NCBI RefSeq assembly: GCF_008726925.1
Contig: NZ_VYWO01000001.1
Span: 496,001-560,000 of the forward strand
Source of the DNA: Aerococcus sanguinicola
Lineage (GTDB): Bacteria; Bacillota; Bacilli; Lactobacillales; Aerococcaceae
Length of the DNA: 64,000 nt
Reading direction: 5' to 3'
The translations under genes and the position numbers were made by a program. Positions 42,413 through 52,072 of this stretch are shown in pieces (positions within the stretch are counted from its first letter, which is position 1; each line of letters opens with the position of its first letter). The notes under the pieces are model-generated. The model searched no databases and was not told where the DNA came from. It saw only the letters and a list, made by a program, of their open reading frames with translations.

Positions 42413-45103
42413 ATGAAGGCTATCAGCCACTACTACCTGACCCTGAGAGAAAAGATCCACCAGCATCCCTTAGCCTGGGCCCTGCTGGCAAGCTTTGCCT
42501 TACCCTTCACTATCCTTATGCTCTTTTATTTCTTAGGCTTAGATCTCTTTCCTTTTGGCGATGGTAGCCTCTACACCGTCGATTTAGGCCAGCAGTATAT
42601 TGATTTTTATGCCTATTACCGCAATGTTCTCCTGGGCCAATGGGGCCAGGCCCTCTATAGCTTCCAGAAGGCCTTGGGCGGTGAAATGGTAGGGACCTGG
42701 TCTTATTATTTAATGAGCCCCTACCTTCTCATCTTACTTCTTTTTCCCCAGTCGTGGATGACCCTGGCTGTCGCTTTGATCATTGCAGCAAAAATTGCTA
42801 CGGCTGGTGGGACTTTCCAATACTTGCTCGGCCGCCTGTATGGAGATGTTTCTTGGCGGTCCCTCGCCTTCTCCTTCGCCTACGCCTTGATTGGCTATGT
42901 CTCGGCCAACCATTTAAATGTCATGTGGCTGGACGGCTATGCCTTCCTGCCCTTGGTCATCTATGGTTTAGAACGGCTCTTGAAGCATGGCAGCTGGCCC
43001 GTCTATATCTTGAGCTTGGCCTATATCCTTATCAGCAATTATTATATGGGCTATATGGTTTGCCTCTTCTTAATCCTCTATATGGTCTATGCTCTCATCC
43101 GAGACTTCCACAAGACTAACTGGCAGGCTAGCCTGAAACAAGTCTGGCGCTTTAGCTGGACTTCACTGGCTGCAGCTGGCCTCTCTGCCCTGGTTCTCCT
43201 CCCAACCTACCAAGCCCTCAGCCTCAGCAAGGGCACCTATGCCAGTGAAGTGAACTGGACCTGGGAATTAGCCTACCCCATCCAAGATCTCCTAAGCAAA
43301 TTCTACCTAGCTCCCTTCAACTTTGACCAGATGCCTGAGGGCCTACCGAATGTATATATCGGGAGTTTGGGGCTCATCGCTCTTGGCCTCTACTTCACCC
43401 AGAAGAAGGTCTCTCGCCAAGAAAAGTGGGGAGCCGGCCTCGTCCTCCTCTTACTCGTCCTATCCATGAATATTCAAGCCGTAAATATTATTTGGCATGG
43501 TTTCCAACCCCCCATTTGGTATCCCTACCGCTTCAGCTTTGTCTTTAGCTTCTTTTGTCTCTTCCTAGGCTACCGGGGCTACCGGCTCCTACAGAGCTTC
43601 AAGTTGAAGACTGCCCTCATCTTCTTGGCTCTATTCACCGCTTCCACTGTCTATGTGCTCAGCCAAAGCAAGCGTTTTGACTACCTTGAGGGCAGCCATG
43701 TCCTAGCTAGCTTTGTGCTTTTTATCCTCTTTAGCCTGGCCCTCTTCTTCATAGAAGGCCGGCCCCGTTGGTCAACTTTCTTGATCTACCTGCTCACCGT
43801 CATTGAATTATCTGCCAACAGCTGTTTGACCTTGTCATCGATTTCCTATCTCAGCCATTCTGAAGTCGCTGACTATGAGCTTTTAACAAAAGACTTTATA
43901 GAAGAAATAAAACCTGACCACGATGACTTCTACCGCATCAGTAAACTCTTCCAGCGAACTAAGAACGACCCCATGCAGCTCAACTACTACGGCCTCAGCC
44001 ACTTTAATTCAACCATCGAAAAAGCAAGCACCGAACTCTACCGTTATCTAGGCCTGCCTAGTAGCGAGGGTTTCGTCGCCTATAACAACGGAAGTTTAGT
44101 CACCGATGCCTTCTTCGGCGCCCGTTACATCGTCGAAAGTAAGCCACAACCTTCAGATGATGGGACGCAGCAGATTCACCTCCAAGCCGCCAGCAACCGG
44201 CCAGACACCAAGCTCTATCCCCTCGTCCAATCTGATCCCCATCTTATGGCTTACGAAAATGACAATGCCCTCCCCCTAGCCTATAGCCTGCCTGAGGATA
44301 TTTTTGATATTCAAGTTCACAACGCCTACCCTATCTTGCTTCAAGACCAGCTCCTCCAAGTCGCCAACCGCCAGGATGTGACGGACTACTACCAATATTT
44401 CCAAGTAGCGAGTTTTGCTGGGCTGACATTAGACCAGGTCGAAAGTGCTGACGCCAAGCAAATTAATACCCACTACCGGCGAAGTCAGGATAAAGGTGAT
44501 GCCTGGATCCACTTCGACATTCAGGTGAACTCAAACGATTCCTACTATTTGACTGTCCCAGGCCAGCTAAGTGAAGATGACGTGGCCTTCTACCTAGATG
44601 GCGAGGCTATGCCCTATGAAAAGAGCTTTAACAGTGTCCAAGTCTATAATATAGCAGCCAACGAAGCCGGGCAAAGGCACCACTTCTCCATTAAACTGCT
44701 GGCTGATGACATCGACTTAAACAATGTCAATCTTTACCGCCTAAATCCAGAACTGGTCCAAGGAACAAGCAGCCAAGTCCAGGACATAGCCCTAGACATC
44801 GACAAATTCTCGAACCGACGAATCGAAGGCCAGGTTGAAAATCAGGAAGACCAGGATTGGCTCGTCTTCAGCTTTCCTTACAATCAAAACTGGACCTTCA
44901 CTGTTGATGGCGAAGCGGTCGACAGCCGGCCCGTCCTAGATGGTGGATTCACTGCCATCCCTCTCGGAAAGGCCGGCAAGCACCAGGTCAAGCTGAGCTT
45001 CTGGCCAAGTGCCCTGACCGGTGGCCTTGCCCTATCAGCGACAACAGCGGCTGGCCTCTTCACCCTCTACCGCAAAGAAAAGAAAGACCAGGATAAAGCC
45101 TAA
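42413..45103 (+). CDS. yfhO: YfhO-family membrane protein (lipoteichoic acid glycosylation type)
   Basis: An 896-residue protein with about a dozen membrane segments in the first 480 residues, a long extracytoplasmic domain (about 490-860) and a final membrane helix. PFGDGSLYTVDLGQQYIDFY near the N-terminus is the YfhO signature, including the acidic residues of GT-C-like glycosyltransferases. WLDGYAFLPLVIYGLERL also fits. Bacillus YfhO adds sugars to lipoteichoic acid, so that role is inferred. An AGGAGG site precedes the ATG; a strong terminator follows. Confidence 0.9.
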   Translation: MKAISHYYLTLREKIHQHPLAWALLASFALPFTILMLFYFLGLDLFPFGDGSLYTVDLGQQYIDFYAYYRNVLLGQWGQALYSFQKALGGEMVGTWSYYLMSPYLLILLLFPQSWMTLAVALIIAAKIATAGGTFQYLLGRLYGDVSWRSLAFSFAYALIGYVSANHLNVMWLDGYAFLPLVIYGLERLLKHGSWPVYILSLAYILISNYYMGYMVCLFLILYMVYALIRDFHKTNWQASLKQVWRFSWTSLAAAGLSALVLLPTYQALSLSKGTYASEVNWTWELAYPIQDLLSKFYLAPFNFDQMPEGLPNVYIGSLGLIALGLYFTQKKVSRQEKWGAGLVLLLLVLSMNIQAVNIIWHGFQPPIWYPYRFSFVFSFFCLFLGYRGYRLLQSFKLKTALIFLALFTASTVYVLSQSKRFDYLEGSHVLASFVLFILFSLALFFIEGRPRWSTFLIYLLTVIELSANSCLTLSSISYLSHSEVADYELLTKDFIEEIKPDHDDFYRISKLFQRTKNDPMQLNYYGLSHFNSTIEKASTELYRYLGLPSSEGFVAYNNGSLVTDAFFGARYIVESKPQPSDDGTQQIHLQAASNRPDTKLYPLVQSDPHLMAYENDNALPLAYSLPEDIFDIQVHNAYPILLQDQLLQVANRQDVTDYYQYFQVASFAGLTLDQVESADAKQINTHYRRSQDKGDAWIHFDIQVNSNDSYYLTVPGQLSEDDVAFYLDGEAMPYEKSFNSVQVYNIAANEAGQRHHFSIKLLADDIDLNNVNLYRLNPELVQGTSSQVQDIALDIDKFSNRRIEGQVENQEDQDWLVFSFPYNQNWTFTVDGEAVDSRPVLDGGFTAIPLGKAGKHQVKLSFWPSALTGGLALSATTAAGLFTLYRKEKKDQDKA

Positions 45104-45146
45104 AAAGTCGCTGAGTTCTCTAGGCTAAGATAACTCAGCGACTTTT
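45103..45146. terminator. Bidirectional terminator, yfhO / Nudix gene
   Basis: A 15-bp stem AAAAGTCGCTGAGTT with its complement AACTCAGCGACTTTT, starting at the last base of the yfhO stop codon. Confidence 0.92.
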
Positions 45147-45180
45147 GCTTTAGCCTTTTAATCCAAATGGATGCAAGTTC

Positions 45181-45786
45181 TTAGTCAAAGCTAACCTGCC
45201 AGTCCGAACCTGCTTGCTTAGCCTCTAGGCACTTGGCCAAGTGGTCAGCGGAAGTCCGGTAGATTGATAAATCTGGTAAATCATCCAGAGCAAAGAAGGC
45301 ACAGTCAGACGTTTCACTATTCGCCTGAAAATCCAAAGTCTCCAGCTGACATTCAACAAATACCTTAACCACAGTGAAAAAGGTATCATTAGCATGGCTT
45401 GTCTCGATAAAGAGCAAGCGGTCAGCATGGACCTTAGCTCCAGCTTCTTCCAGAGACTCCTTTTCACAGTTAGAGGCCAGGCTTTCCGTAATATCCATCC
45501 AGCCTCCTGGCAGGGCCCACTGTTGGTTTCTTTCCTTAACTAAGAGGATCTTATCCCCCTGCCAGATCACAGCCCGGGTATCGATTTTAGGGGTTTGGTA
45601 ACCCTCCTCTTGACTGAAGACCATAGCAATCTCTTCCGCCGAAGCATCCGTCAGCTGGTCAAACATCTCATGTGAAATCGCCCGTATGCGTTCATAGCGT
45701 TCTAAATCAAAAGCATTCTCGGTGTAATAGCAGCCAGCCTGGGCTAGTGCTTGGAGCTCTTTGGCCCATTTCATCCAATTTGACAT
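45181..45786 (-). CDS. Nudix hydrolase
   Basis: A 201-residue pyrophosphohydrolase acting on a nucleoside diphosphate linked to another group. The N-terminal 65 residues resemble the small helical domain found before the catalytic part in this subgroup (ELQALAQAG, DLERYERIR). The Nudix box runs from GGWMDITESL to KESLEEAGA, with lysine in place of the usual arginine. The target substrate is unknown; ADP-ribose is typical for the subgroup. Its own minus-strand transcript is likely. Confidence 0.88.
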   Translation of the reverse strand: MSNWMKWAKELQALAQAGCYYTENAFDLERYERIRAISHEMFDQLTDASAEEIAMVFSQEEGYQTPKIDTRAVIWQGDKILLVKERNQQWALPGGWMDITESLASNCEKESLEEAGAKVHADRLLFIETSHANDTFFTVVKVFVECQLETLDFQANSETSDCAFFALDDLPDLSIYRTSADHLAKCLEAKQAGSDWQVSFD

Positions 45787-45852
45787 CTAATCCCTCCTCG
45801 ACTTAATTATAAAGGAAGCAGGGACTAGACAAAAGGAGCTAAACAAAAAAGA

Positions 45853-45872
45853 AGCTGGGTCGTCGCCCAACT
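45853..45872 (-). terminator. Terminator after sodA
   Basis: AGCTGGGT / GCCCAACT stem (some mismatch) with a CGTC loop, followed on the minus strand by CTTCTTTTTT. Confidence 0.75.
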
Positions 45873-45890
45873 CCTTAAGCTAGCCGTCAA

Positions 45891-46499
45891 CTATTTAGCG
45901 GCTGCGTATAATTCATTCACATAGTCCCAATTCACTAGATGCCAGAAAGCATCAATATAGTCTGCACGGACATTGCGATACTTGAGATAGTAAGCGTGTT
46001 CCCAAACATCCAAGCCGAGAACGGGTGCTTGACCATTCATAACAGGTGAGTCTTGGTTTGGTGTTGAAACAATCTTCAATTCACCTTCTTCAACGACTAA
46101 CCAAGCCCAGCCTGAACCGAAGCGGCCGCTTGCTGCGCTAGCAAATTCTTCTTTGAATTGGTCAAAGGAACCAAATGTCTTGTCAATGGCTTCTTTAATT
46201 TCACCGGTCGCTTCACCACCAGCATTAGGTGCAAGCATCTTCCAAAATTCGCTATGGTTGTCGTGGCCACCCACATTATTAATGACAGCTTGGCGAATAT
46301 CTTCAGGCACTTGGTCAATATTTGCTAGGATTTCTTTGGCTGTCTTATCAGCAAATTCATCATGACCTTCCAAGGCTTTATTGGCATTGGTCACATAAGT
46401 GTTGTGGTGCTTGTCATGGTGCAATTTCATTGTTTCTTCATCAATGTAAGGTTCTAAAGCATCATAAGCATAAGGTAATTCTGGTAACTCAAATGGCAT
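45891..46499 (-). CDS. sodA: Superoxide dismutase (Mn/Fe type)
   Basis: Dismutates superoxide in the cytoplasm. It has 202 residues from ATG 46499, preceded by AAAGGAGG; a longer frame to 46541 is not used. Metal ligands: the His in [11 protein letters not shown], a His in [10 protein letters not shown], and Asp/His in DVWEHAYYL. The GSGWAW segment and HLVNW near the end are typical of the manganese or cambialistic enzymes. Confidence 0.97.
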   Translation of the reverse strand: MPFELPELPYAYDALEPYIDEETMKLHHDKHHNTYVTNANKALEGHDEFADKTAKEILANIDQVPEDIRQAVINNVGGHDNHSEFWKMLAPNAGGEATGEIKEAIDKTFGSFDQFKEEFASAASGRFGSGWAWLVVEEGELKIVSTPNQDSPVMNGQAPVLGLDVWEHAYYLKYRNVRADYIDAFWHLVNWDYVNELYAAAK

Positions 46500-46531
46500 A
46501 TTTAACTTCCTCCTTTTTTTATTCTGCTTAA

Positions 46532-46560
46532 AGTGTAACAAGTCTTAAGCAAAGATTCAA
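46532..46560 (-). promoter_or_regulatory. sodA promoter
   Basis: TTGAAT (46555-46560) and TACACT (46532-46537), 17-bp spacer with TG extension, minus strand. Confidence 0.65.
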
Positions 46561-46606
46561 AACATCCGCTCAAGGCTTTTAAATTTCGGTTAAGGCCGGA
46601 AGTTTT

Positions 46607-46636
46607 TTGCCAGTCTTGCTTGGATTTTGCTATACT
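46607..46636 (+). promoter_or_regulatory. Promoter of the DUF1189-like gene
   Basis: TTGCCA (46607-46612), 18-bp spacer, TATACT (46631-46636) with a TG extension, divergent from sodA. Confidence 0.65.
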
Positions 46637-46671
46637 TAATAGGAAGTACAGAAGCTAGAAAGAGGCATCAT

Positions 46672-47520
46672 ATGATAGCAACTTGGAAATTATTTATCTA
46701 TAGTATCTTTAAAATTGAGCGCACCCTTCCCGCTCTGACAATGAAACTCGGCAAGAAGATAGCCTATTTGGCCCTGCTAAGCCTGGTAAGTACAGCCGCA
46801 CTATTCGCCAATATTTTGCCTGTGATGGAACTGATTGAAGACAATGGCGAGCAGGTAGCCCAGTCAATCCCAGCCTTTGAAATGAAGGATGGACAGATTA
46901 CTCAGTCCGAATCAGAAGGTTTCGTGAATAAGACAGACCTCATCACCTTCGCCTTCGACCCTAATGACAAAATTTCAGCCCAGGAGATGCAAGGCATTGA
47001 GCAGAAACCCAAGCTTATCATCCATGCTCAAAAAGACCATGTGACGATTGGCGCCCTCAACCAGGACTACCAGGTCGCCTACCAAGACCTCGGAAGCCAG
47101 GGCCAAGCTTTGAACCAAGCCAATAGTCAAGCCCTCATCCGCCAGCTGACGCAAATATCAGGCCTCACCCTGGTCCTCCTATTTGCTAGTTTATACCTTT
47201 CTTCCTTCTTTTATCTCGCTTTCCTAGCCCTGGTCATTAGCCTCTTTGCTCAGATTCTAAATTTGGGGACGACACTCAAGTTAAACTTTGCTCACCGCTT
47301 TAACCTTGGGCTCTTCAGTATGACCCAGCCCCTAGTTGTCTTTAGCCTAGTCAACCTCTTGGGCATCATGATTCCTTTCCAGTCGGAATTGATCATCCTC
47401 CTAGCCCTGCTCCGCTTCTGGATCATGACCTTAAGGACGCATGTGGTGCAATTAAGTGAGGAAGAGATTAAAGAAAAAATAAAAGAAATCGAAAAATATT
47501 TTAACGATAAGAATAAATAG
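46672..47520 (+). CDS. DUF1189-like membrane protein
   Basis: A 282-residue protein. A short cytoplasmic N-terminus and LTMKLGKKIAYLALLSLVST helix are followed by an extracytoplasmic domain (about 55-165) and about four more membrane segments. It ends in a charged tail (EEEIKEKIKEIEKYF). The arrangement resembles the DUF1189 family; function unknown. I choose ATG 46672, 9 nt after AGAAAGAGG, over an earlier start inside the promoter. It is apparently monocistronic. Confidence 0.7.
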   Translation: MIATWKLFIYSIFKIERTLPALTMKLGKKIAYLALLSLVSTAALFANILPVMELIEDNGEQVAQSIPAFEMKDGQITQSESEGFVNKTDLITFAFDPNDKISAQEMQGIEQKPKLIIHAQKDHVTIGALNQDYQVAYQDLGSQGQALNQANSQALIRQLTQISGLTLVLLFASLYLSSFFYLAFLALVISLFAQILNLGTTLKLNFAHRFNLGLFSMTQPLVVFSLVNLLGIMIPFQSELIILLALLRFWIMTLRTHVVQLSEEEIKEKIKEIEKYFNDKNK

Positions 47521-47525
47521 AGAAA

Positions 47526-47562
47526 ATCCTAAAGCAAGTCCATCTGAAGCTTGCTTTAGGAT
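47526..47562. terminator. Bidirectional terminator
   Basis: A 13-bp perfect stem ATCCTAAAGCAAG / CTTGCTTTAGGAT followed by TTTTATT, between the DUF1189-like gene and the convergent M20 peptidase. Confidence 0.92.
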
Positions 47563-47617
47563 TTTTATTGATAAGCAGGAGAGTATTTGCCAGAATATTC
47601 AATTTCTAGCGAAAGGC

Positions 47618-48766
47618 CTACTGCTTATAGTAGTCTTTAATAATCTTCTTAATATCCTCAATGTATTGCAAGTAAGCATCGACCTCGACATATTCGTTCA
47701 AGACATGGGCCAAGTCTAAGTGTCCTGGGCCATAGATTACCATGGAGAAGTCTTGGTCGACCGCTGTAAAGTTAGAGGCGTCGGTTACTGCATTAAAGGA
47801 CGTCACCTCAAGGTCTCCTAGAACTTCTAGGAAGCTTGCAAGCAGTTGGCTATCTTCAGCGGACATGACAGGCTGGCTATTCTGGGTAACTTCAACACTC
47901 ACTCGGCCTTCTTCCAGCTCCTCATTTAACTCATCTATAGTTTCTTGAATCAAGGCAATGATTTGATCGTTAGAAAATTCAGGAATGGTACGAGCATTAG
48001 CTGTTGCCCGTGCTTGTTCCGGAATGGAATTGGCTTGGGTCCCGCCCGAAATGACAGTGAAGGAATTGTAAGTTTCTCCTAGCACATCATTTTGATAATC
48101 TTGACGAACTTGATCCATCTTCTCTTGGACGCGTTCGATAGCTTGGGTGAGGATCATGACCGCGTTAATTCCCTCGTCAGGTGTCGATGAATGGCTGGCC
48201 CGGCCCTGAGCGACCAGATCATAGTTGAGTGAGCCCTTGTGAGAGGTATTAATCTCTCCCGGATTCACAGGCTCACCGACAATCATAGCAGCCAAATCTT
48301 CCGTATAGCCTTGTTCAGTGATTGCTCTGGATCCTAGCATGCCAATTTCTTCACCGGCAGTTCCGATGAAGCGAATTTTGCCATCAAAGTCAAAGTCTTC
48401 CTCTTTCAATTCAATCATAGCCAAGGCTAGACCTAGTAAACCTGCCTTCATATCTGCTGTGCCTCGGCCATAAACTTTGCCATCTTCTACTTGGCCTTGG
48501 AAAGGATGGTGGTCCCAATCATCAGGATCATCAACGGCTACCACATCAAAGTGTCCCGTAAGAGCTAGAATATCCCCCTCTCCACTGCCCGATAATTCTG
48601 CAAGCAAGGATGCCCGTCCCTCTTCTTCGTGTTCGATGAGCTGGCTTTCAATCCCTACCTCTTCAAAAAGATTCTGAAAATATTGGGCAACTTCTAATTC
48701 ATCCCCATTGACAGAGGCCATTTTAATAATATCCTGTAACTGTTCAATTTTTGTCTCTTTACTCAT
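47618..48766 (-). CDS. M20-family metallopeptidase (ArgE/DapE type)
   Basis: A 382-residue di-zinc hydrolase. Metal-site segments are LTGHFDVVAVDD, YGRGTADMKAGLLGLA, and the catalytic glutamate in GTAGEEIGMLGS. The dimerisation insert starts near SHSSTPDEGINAV, and a late histidine lies in GPGHLDLAHVLNEYV. Family members deacylate N-acyl amino acids or succinyl-diaminopimelate; the exact substrate is open. AAGGAGG precedes the ATG. It is monocistronic and divergent from the lactate permease. Confidence 0.9.
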   Translation of the reverse strand: MSKETKIEQLQDIIKMASVNGDELEVAQYFQNLFEEVGIESQLIEHEEEGRASLLAELSGSGEGDILALTGHFDVVAVDDPDDWDHHPFQGQVEDGKVYGRGTADMKAGLLGLALAMIELKEEDFDFDGKIRFIGTAGEEIGMLGSRAITEQGYTEDLAAMIVGEPVNPGEINTSHKGSLNYDLVAQGRASHSSTPDEGINAVMILTQAIERVQEKMDQVRQDYQNDVLGETYNSFTVISGGTQANSIPEQARATANARTIPEFSNDQIIALIQETIDELNEELEEGRVSVEVTQNSQPVMSAEDSQLLASFLEVLGDLEVTSFNAVTDASNFTAVDQDFSMVIYGPGHLDLAHVLNEYVEVDAYLQYIEDIKKIIKDYYKQ

Positions 48767-48829
48767 AAGTTCCTCCTTTTCTGATCATTCAGACAAACAA
48801 TAACAATAAATAGCCTAGATAGCAAATAA

Positions 48830-48868
48830 TTCGGGTCATAATATTAGAAAAAGATGAAATAACCCGAA
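48830..48868. repeat. Inverted repeat upstream of the lactate permease
   Basis: TTCGGGT (48830-48836) and ACCCGAA (48862-48868) with a 25-bp A/T-rich spacer, ending 4 bp before the -35 of the permease promoter. Operator-like; regulator unknown. Confidence 0.45.
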
Positions 48869-48872
48869 ATAT

Positions 48873-48900
48873 TTGCATTGTTTTCTCATCGTGTTATAAA
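48873..48900 (+). promoter_or_regulatory. Lactate permease promoter
   Basis: TTGCAT (48873-48878), 16-bp spacer, TATAAA (48895-48900), 33 nt before the GTG start. Confidence 0.55.
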
Positions 48901-48932
48901 GAAGAGGAAGAATAAATATAAGGAGTGATAAT

Positions 48933-50573
48933 GTGGATCATCAATTACCACTAAGCATTTTGTCTTGGTTGGTTGCAATTCTACCCATGATAACTTTAAT
49001 TATAACTTTGGTCGTCCTGCAATGGTCGGCCATCCGGTCAGCCATTATCAGTTTAATCGTTGGCTTAGTAACCGCCTACTTTGTCTTTGAAACGCCACTC
49101 TATGGCCTCACGGTTTCTCTGGCTCAGGGAGCCTGGGATGCTTTGGAAGTCGTCTTGGTGATTTGGACCGCCCTCCTTTTCTACCAGCTCTGCCGCCATG
49201 CTGGGGCCTTTGTAGCAATCAAAGAAGGGATTACGGCTATCAGCCATAATTACTTATACCTGATTTTAATCTTTGGCTGGGTCTTCACTTCCCTCCTCCA
49301 AGGCGTCACAGGTTTCGGTGCTCCCATGGCAATCGTTGCGCCGATCCTGATTGGCATTGGCGTTAAGCCAGCCTATGCCGTTTTAATCACTTTGACCTCT
49401 TCATCCTGGTCGAACTTATTTGGCTCCTTGGGGGTTGCTTGGACAACCACTTTAGGACTTGTCCAACTCGAAAATGAAAGCTTAAGCTTACTCTATACCT
49501 CCATCCTATTATGGATAGCCGCTCTCATCGGAGGCTTGTTTACCGCTTGGCTTTATGGGAAGTGGCAAGCCATTAAAGAAGGCCTGCCAGCCATCCTGAT
49601 TATTTCCACAATTTACGGTGGCGGCCAGTTGCTTGCCACCCAGGTCGAAGCTACCATTGGCGTTGTTTTGCCGGGGATTATTGCCATGGGAGCTATGGTC
49701 GCCCTAGCGAAATGGGACCGCTACAAGGAAGCATCTGACCACTTGGATCCTAGCCAATCCCCTATTATGCAAGATAATTTTGATGGAGGAGCAAGTGACC
49801 AAGAGAACTGGGGCAATTTGAGCTTGAACCAGGCCTTTGCTCCCTTCTATCTGCTCATTGCCTTATCTATTATCATGCTAGGAATTCCGACCATTTCGAA
49901 TTGGATCTCAAGTTTTGAATTTTCCCTACTTTCATATGAGAGCTTTGCAACGGGTTACCAATTTGTAACCGAAGGCAGCTCGGCCTACTCACCTTTTGCG
50001 CCCTTAACCTCACCAGCTGTTTATCTATTAGCCAGTAGTTTGTTTGCCTATCTCTATTACCGAGCTAAAGGAAGCTATGATCACGCAGAAAACTTAGGGG
50101 CTTCACTTGGTCAAGATGTTTGGGCAGACGCCCTTACCCCAACTATTTCTACCATCGGCTTCCTCATGGTTTCTAAGTTATTGGTTAACTCAGGCCAAAA
50201 TACCGTCATTGCCCTGGGCATTGCTGCCGTTTCAACGCCCCTCATCTATGCTGCCATTGCCCCCTTGATTGGGATCTTCTCTTCATTTATGACTTCTTCA
50301 ACCACCTCGGGGAATATTCTCTTTATCCCCATCCACCAGTCGGTTGTCCAAGCTATGCCCCAGTTAAGCATTCATCAACTGGTGGCCAGTCAATCCGCTG
50401 GAGCCTCTGTCGGCAATGCCATTGGCCCTTCCAATGTCGTCCTAGGTGCGTCAACAGCTAATGCCGAAGAAGATACGGGATTAATTTATAAATGGGGAAT
50501 TGTCTTCTCCCTCTTTGTTGGTTTATTTATGGCTATCTTTGCAGTGATAATGTACCTCTACCTAGCAAGCTAG
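48933..50573 (+). CDS. lctP: L-lactate permease (LctP family)
   Basis: Proton-coupled lactate/glycolate transporter with about 13 membrane segments and 546 residues. LLQGVTGFGAPMAIVAPIL and LTSSSWSNLFGSLGVAWTTT are family signatures, as is QSAGASVGNAIGPSNVVLG near the C-terminus. The start is a GTG at 48933 (an overlapping ATG two bases earlier is out of frame), with AAGGAGTG upstream. No lactate dehydrogenase is adjacent. Confidence 0.93.
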   Translation: MDHQLPLSILSWLVAILPMITLIITLVVLQWSAIRSAIISLIVGLVTAYFVFETPLYGLTVSLAQGAWDALEVVLVIWTALLFYQLCRHAGAFVAIKEGITAISHNYLYLILIFGWVFTSLLQGVTGFGAPMAIVAPILIGIGVKPAYAVLITLTSSSWSNLFGSLGVAWTTTLGLVQLENESLSLLYTSILLWIAALIGGLFTAWLYGKWQAIKEGLPAILIISTIYGGGQLLATQVEATIGVVLPGIIAMGAMVALAKWDRYKEASDHLDPSQSPIMQDNFDGGASDQENWGNLSLNQAFAPFYLLIALSIIMLGIPTISNWISSFEFSLLSYESFATGYQFVTEGSSAYSPFAPLTSPAVYLLASSLFAYLYYRAKGSYDHAENLGASLGQDVWADALTPTISTIGFLMVSKLLVNSGQNTVIALGIAAVSTPLIYAAIAPLIGIFSSFMTSSTTSGNILFIPIHQSVVQAMPQLSIHQLVASQSAGASVGNAIGPSNVVLGASTANAEEDTGLIYKWGIVFSLFVGLFMAIFAVIMYLYLAS

Positions 50574-50593
50574 ACCATAGCTCGCTTAATAAC

Positions 50594-50624
50594 CGCCTCT
50601 CAGTTATGCTGAAAGGCGTTTTTT
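50594..50624 (+). terminator. Terminator after the lactate permease
   Basis: CGCCTCTCAG / CTGAAAGGCG hairpin followed by TTTTTT. Confidence 0.85.
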
Positions 50625-50639
50625 CTAGTAGATATTAAA

Positions 50640-50685
50640 TCCCCCTAAAGCAGAAAGCCATTTGGCTAGTCTACTTTAGGGGGGA
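50640..50685 (-). terminator. Terminator after the DEAD-box gene
   Basis: TCCCCCTAAAG / CTTTAGGGGGGA stem with inner AGCCA/TGGCT pairing. It lies 14 nt beyond the helicase stop and could act in both directions. Confidence 0.88.
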
Positions 50686-50698
50686 TAATTTTTATTTA

Positions 50699-52051
50699 TT
50701 AAAAAGAGTTCCGGTCCTTATTCGCCTTACGCTGGGCTCTGAGCTGCTTGCGTCGCTTCTCCCGCGCCTTGGTGGACTTATGTTTTTTAATTTGCCGGTC
50801 TAATTTCTTCTTATAACCTGGTTTGACTTTCTTTCGCTTATTCTTGGCAATCATCCCTTGAACAGTATGGTCTGTTTCTTCTTGGTGTTGGGCCTTTCTC
50901 TGGCGTCTTTGGTCATGGTGGTTAACATCCCGCCATTCACCATCTTTCAGGTCCTTGACCTCAAAACGGATACCCTTCTTTTCCAACCATTCAACAGCTG
51001 GCTGTTGGTCTGGCTCATAGAAGGTGATGGCAGTGCCAGGAAGCCCCTGGCGGCCAGTCCGACCTACCCGGTGGATAAAGAATTCCAATTCATGGGGGAT
51101 TTCATAATTCACCACATGGGAGACCCCATCGATATCAATGCCCCGGGCAGCCAGATCTGTTGCTACCACATATTGGAAGTCGAGTTGTTGGATCTGGCGC
51201 ATGACACGACGGCGGTCGCGAGCCGACATATTGCCGTGGATCTTAGCCACAGACAAGCCCCGTTGACGTAAGTCTTCATAGACCTGGTCTACTTTGTCAA
51301 TGGTATTCGCAAAGACCAGGGCCAGATAAGGTTGGCCCACGGTGAGCGCTTCATAGAGCAAGTCTTCCCGCTGGCGTCCACGCACAGGCAAGAGGATATT
51401 ACGGATAGTCGGCGAGATCAAGCGTTCATTCTCGATTGTCACCCATTCCGGTGCTGCCATATACTTTCTGAGGAAGGGATGGAGTTTTTCTGGAATGGTT
51501 GCCGAGAAGACATACATGTGGAGGTCTTCTGGCATCCGGCTAGCAATTTGGTCCACTGTCTCCAGGAAGCCCATATCTAGGGTCATATCCGCTTCATCCA
51601 CAACAAAGTGCTGGCAGTAGTGGAGGTTAACCAATTGCTGTTGGACCAGGTCGAGGATCCTACCAGGGGTCCCCACAATCACATGGGGGACGTGGTGGGA
51701 TAAGCGTTCAGCCTGGCGCTTGGTATCTGTGCCTCCAAAGGCCCTTTCAATTCGCAAGTCAAAGGGGGCAAACTGGCTAATTTGACTGGCATTCTTGTAG
51801 AGCTGTTCACCTAATTCACGACTTGGGGCAGTAATGACCACTTGTGTTCGGTCTTTATCCTCAATCTTATCCAAAAGCGGGAGAAGGAAAGCATGGGACT
51901 TTCCTGACCCCGTTTGGCTCTGTGCCACCAAACTCTTGTTGGCCTGGACCAGGGGAATCACTTCTTCTTGGATGGGTGTTGGCTCATAGAAGCCGAGGTC
52001 CTCAATCGCTTCCTCAATAAAAGGGGAAAATTCATAGTCTGAAAATGTCAT
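50699..52051 (-). CDS. cshB: DEAD-box RNA helicase, CshB-like
   Basis: ATP-dependent RNA helicase of 450 residues, expected to work in ribosome assembly and mRNA turnover at low temperature. Motifs: Q motif PTPIQEEVIPL, Walker A AQSQTGSGKS, Ib TPGRIL, II VDEAD, III SAT, V ATDLAARGID, VI HRVGRTGR. The C-terminus is a short basic tail rich in Lys and Arg (from about 385). Its position after nrnA and ytoI suggests one transcript. cshB (YqfR) is the best family match; other CshA-like names are possible. Confidence 0.92.
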   Translation of the reverse strand: MTFSDYEFSPFIEEAIEDLGFYEPTPIQEEVIPLVQANKSLVAQSQTGSGKSHAFLLPLLDKIEDKDRTQVVITAPSRELGEQLYKNASQISQFAPFDLRIERAFGGTDTKRQAERLSHHVPHVIVGTPGRILDLVQQQLVNLHYCQHFVVDEADMTLDMGFLETVDQIASRMPEDLHMYVFSATIPEKLHPFLRKYMAAPEWVTIENERLISPTIRNILLPVRGRQREDLLYEALTVGQPYLALVFANTIDKVDQVYEDLRQRGLSVAKIHGNMSARDRRRVMRQIQQLDFQYVVATDLAARGIDIDGVSHVVNYEIPHELEFFIHRVGRTGRQGLPGTAITFYEPDQQPAVEWLEKKGIRFEVKDLKDGEWRDVNHHDQRRQRKAQHQEETDHTVQGMIAKNKRKKVKPGYKKKLDRQIKKHKSTKAREKRRKQLRAQRKANKDRNSF

Positions 52052-52072
52052 CGTAGACTCCTTTCGCGCTTG

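Noticed and set aside
48830..48868. PurR box pair before the lactate permease
   Set aside because: CGAA-type half-sites are present, but their orientation and flanking bases do not fit the PurBox consensus.
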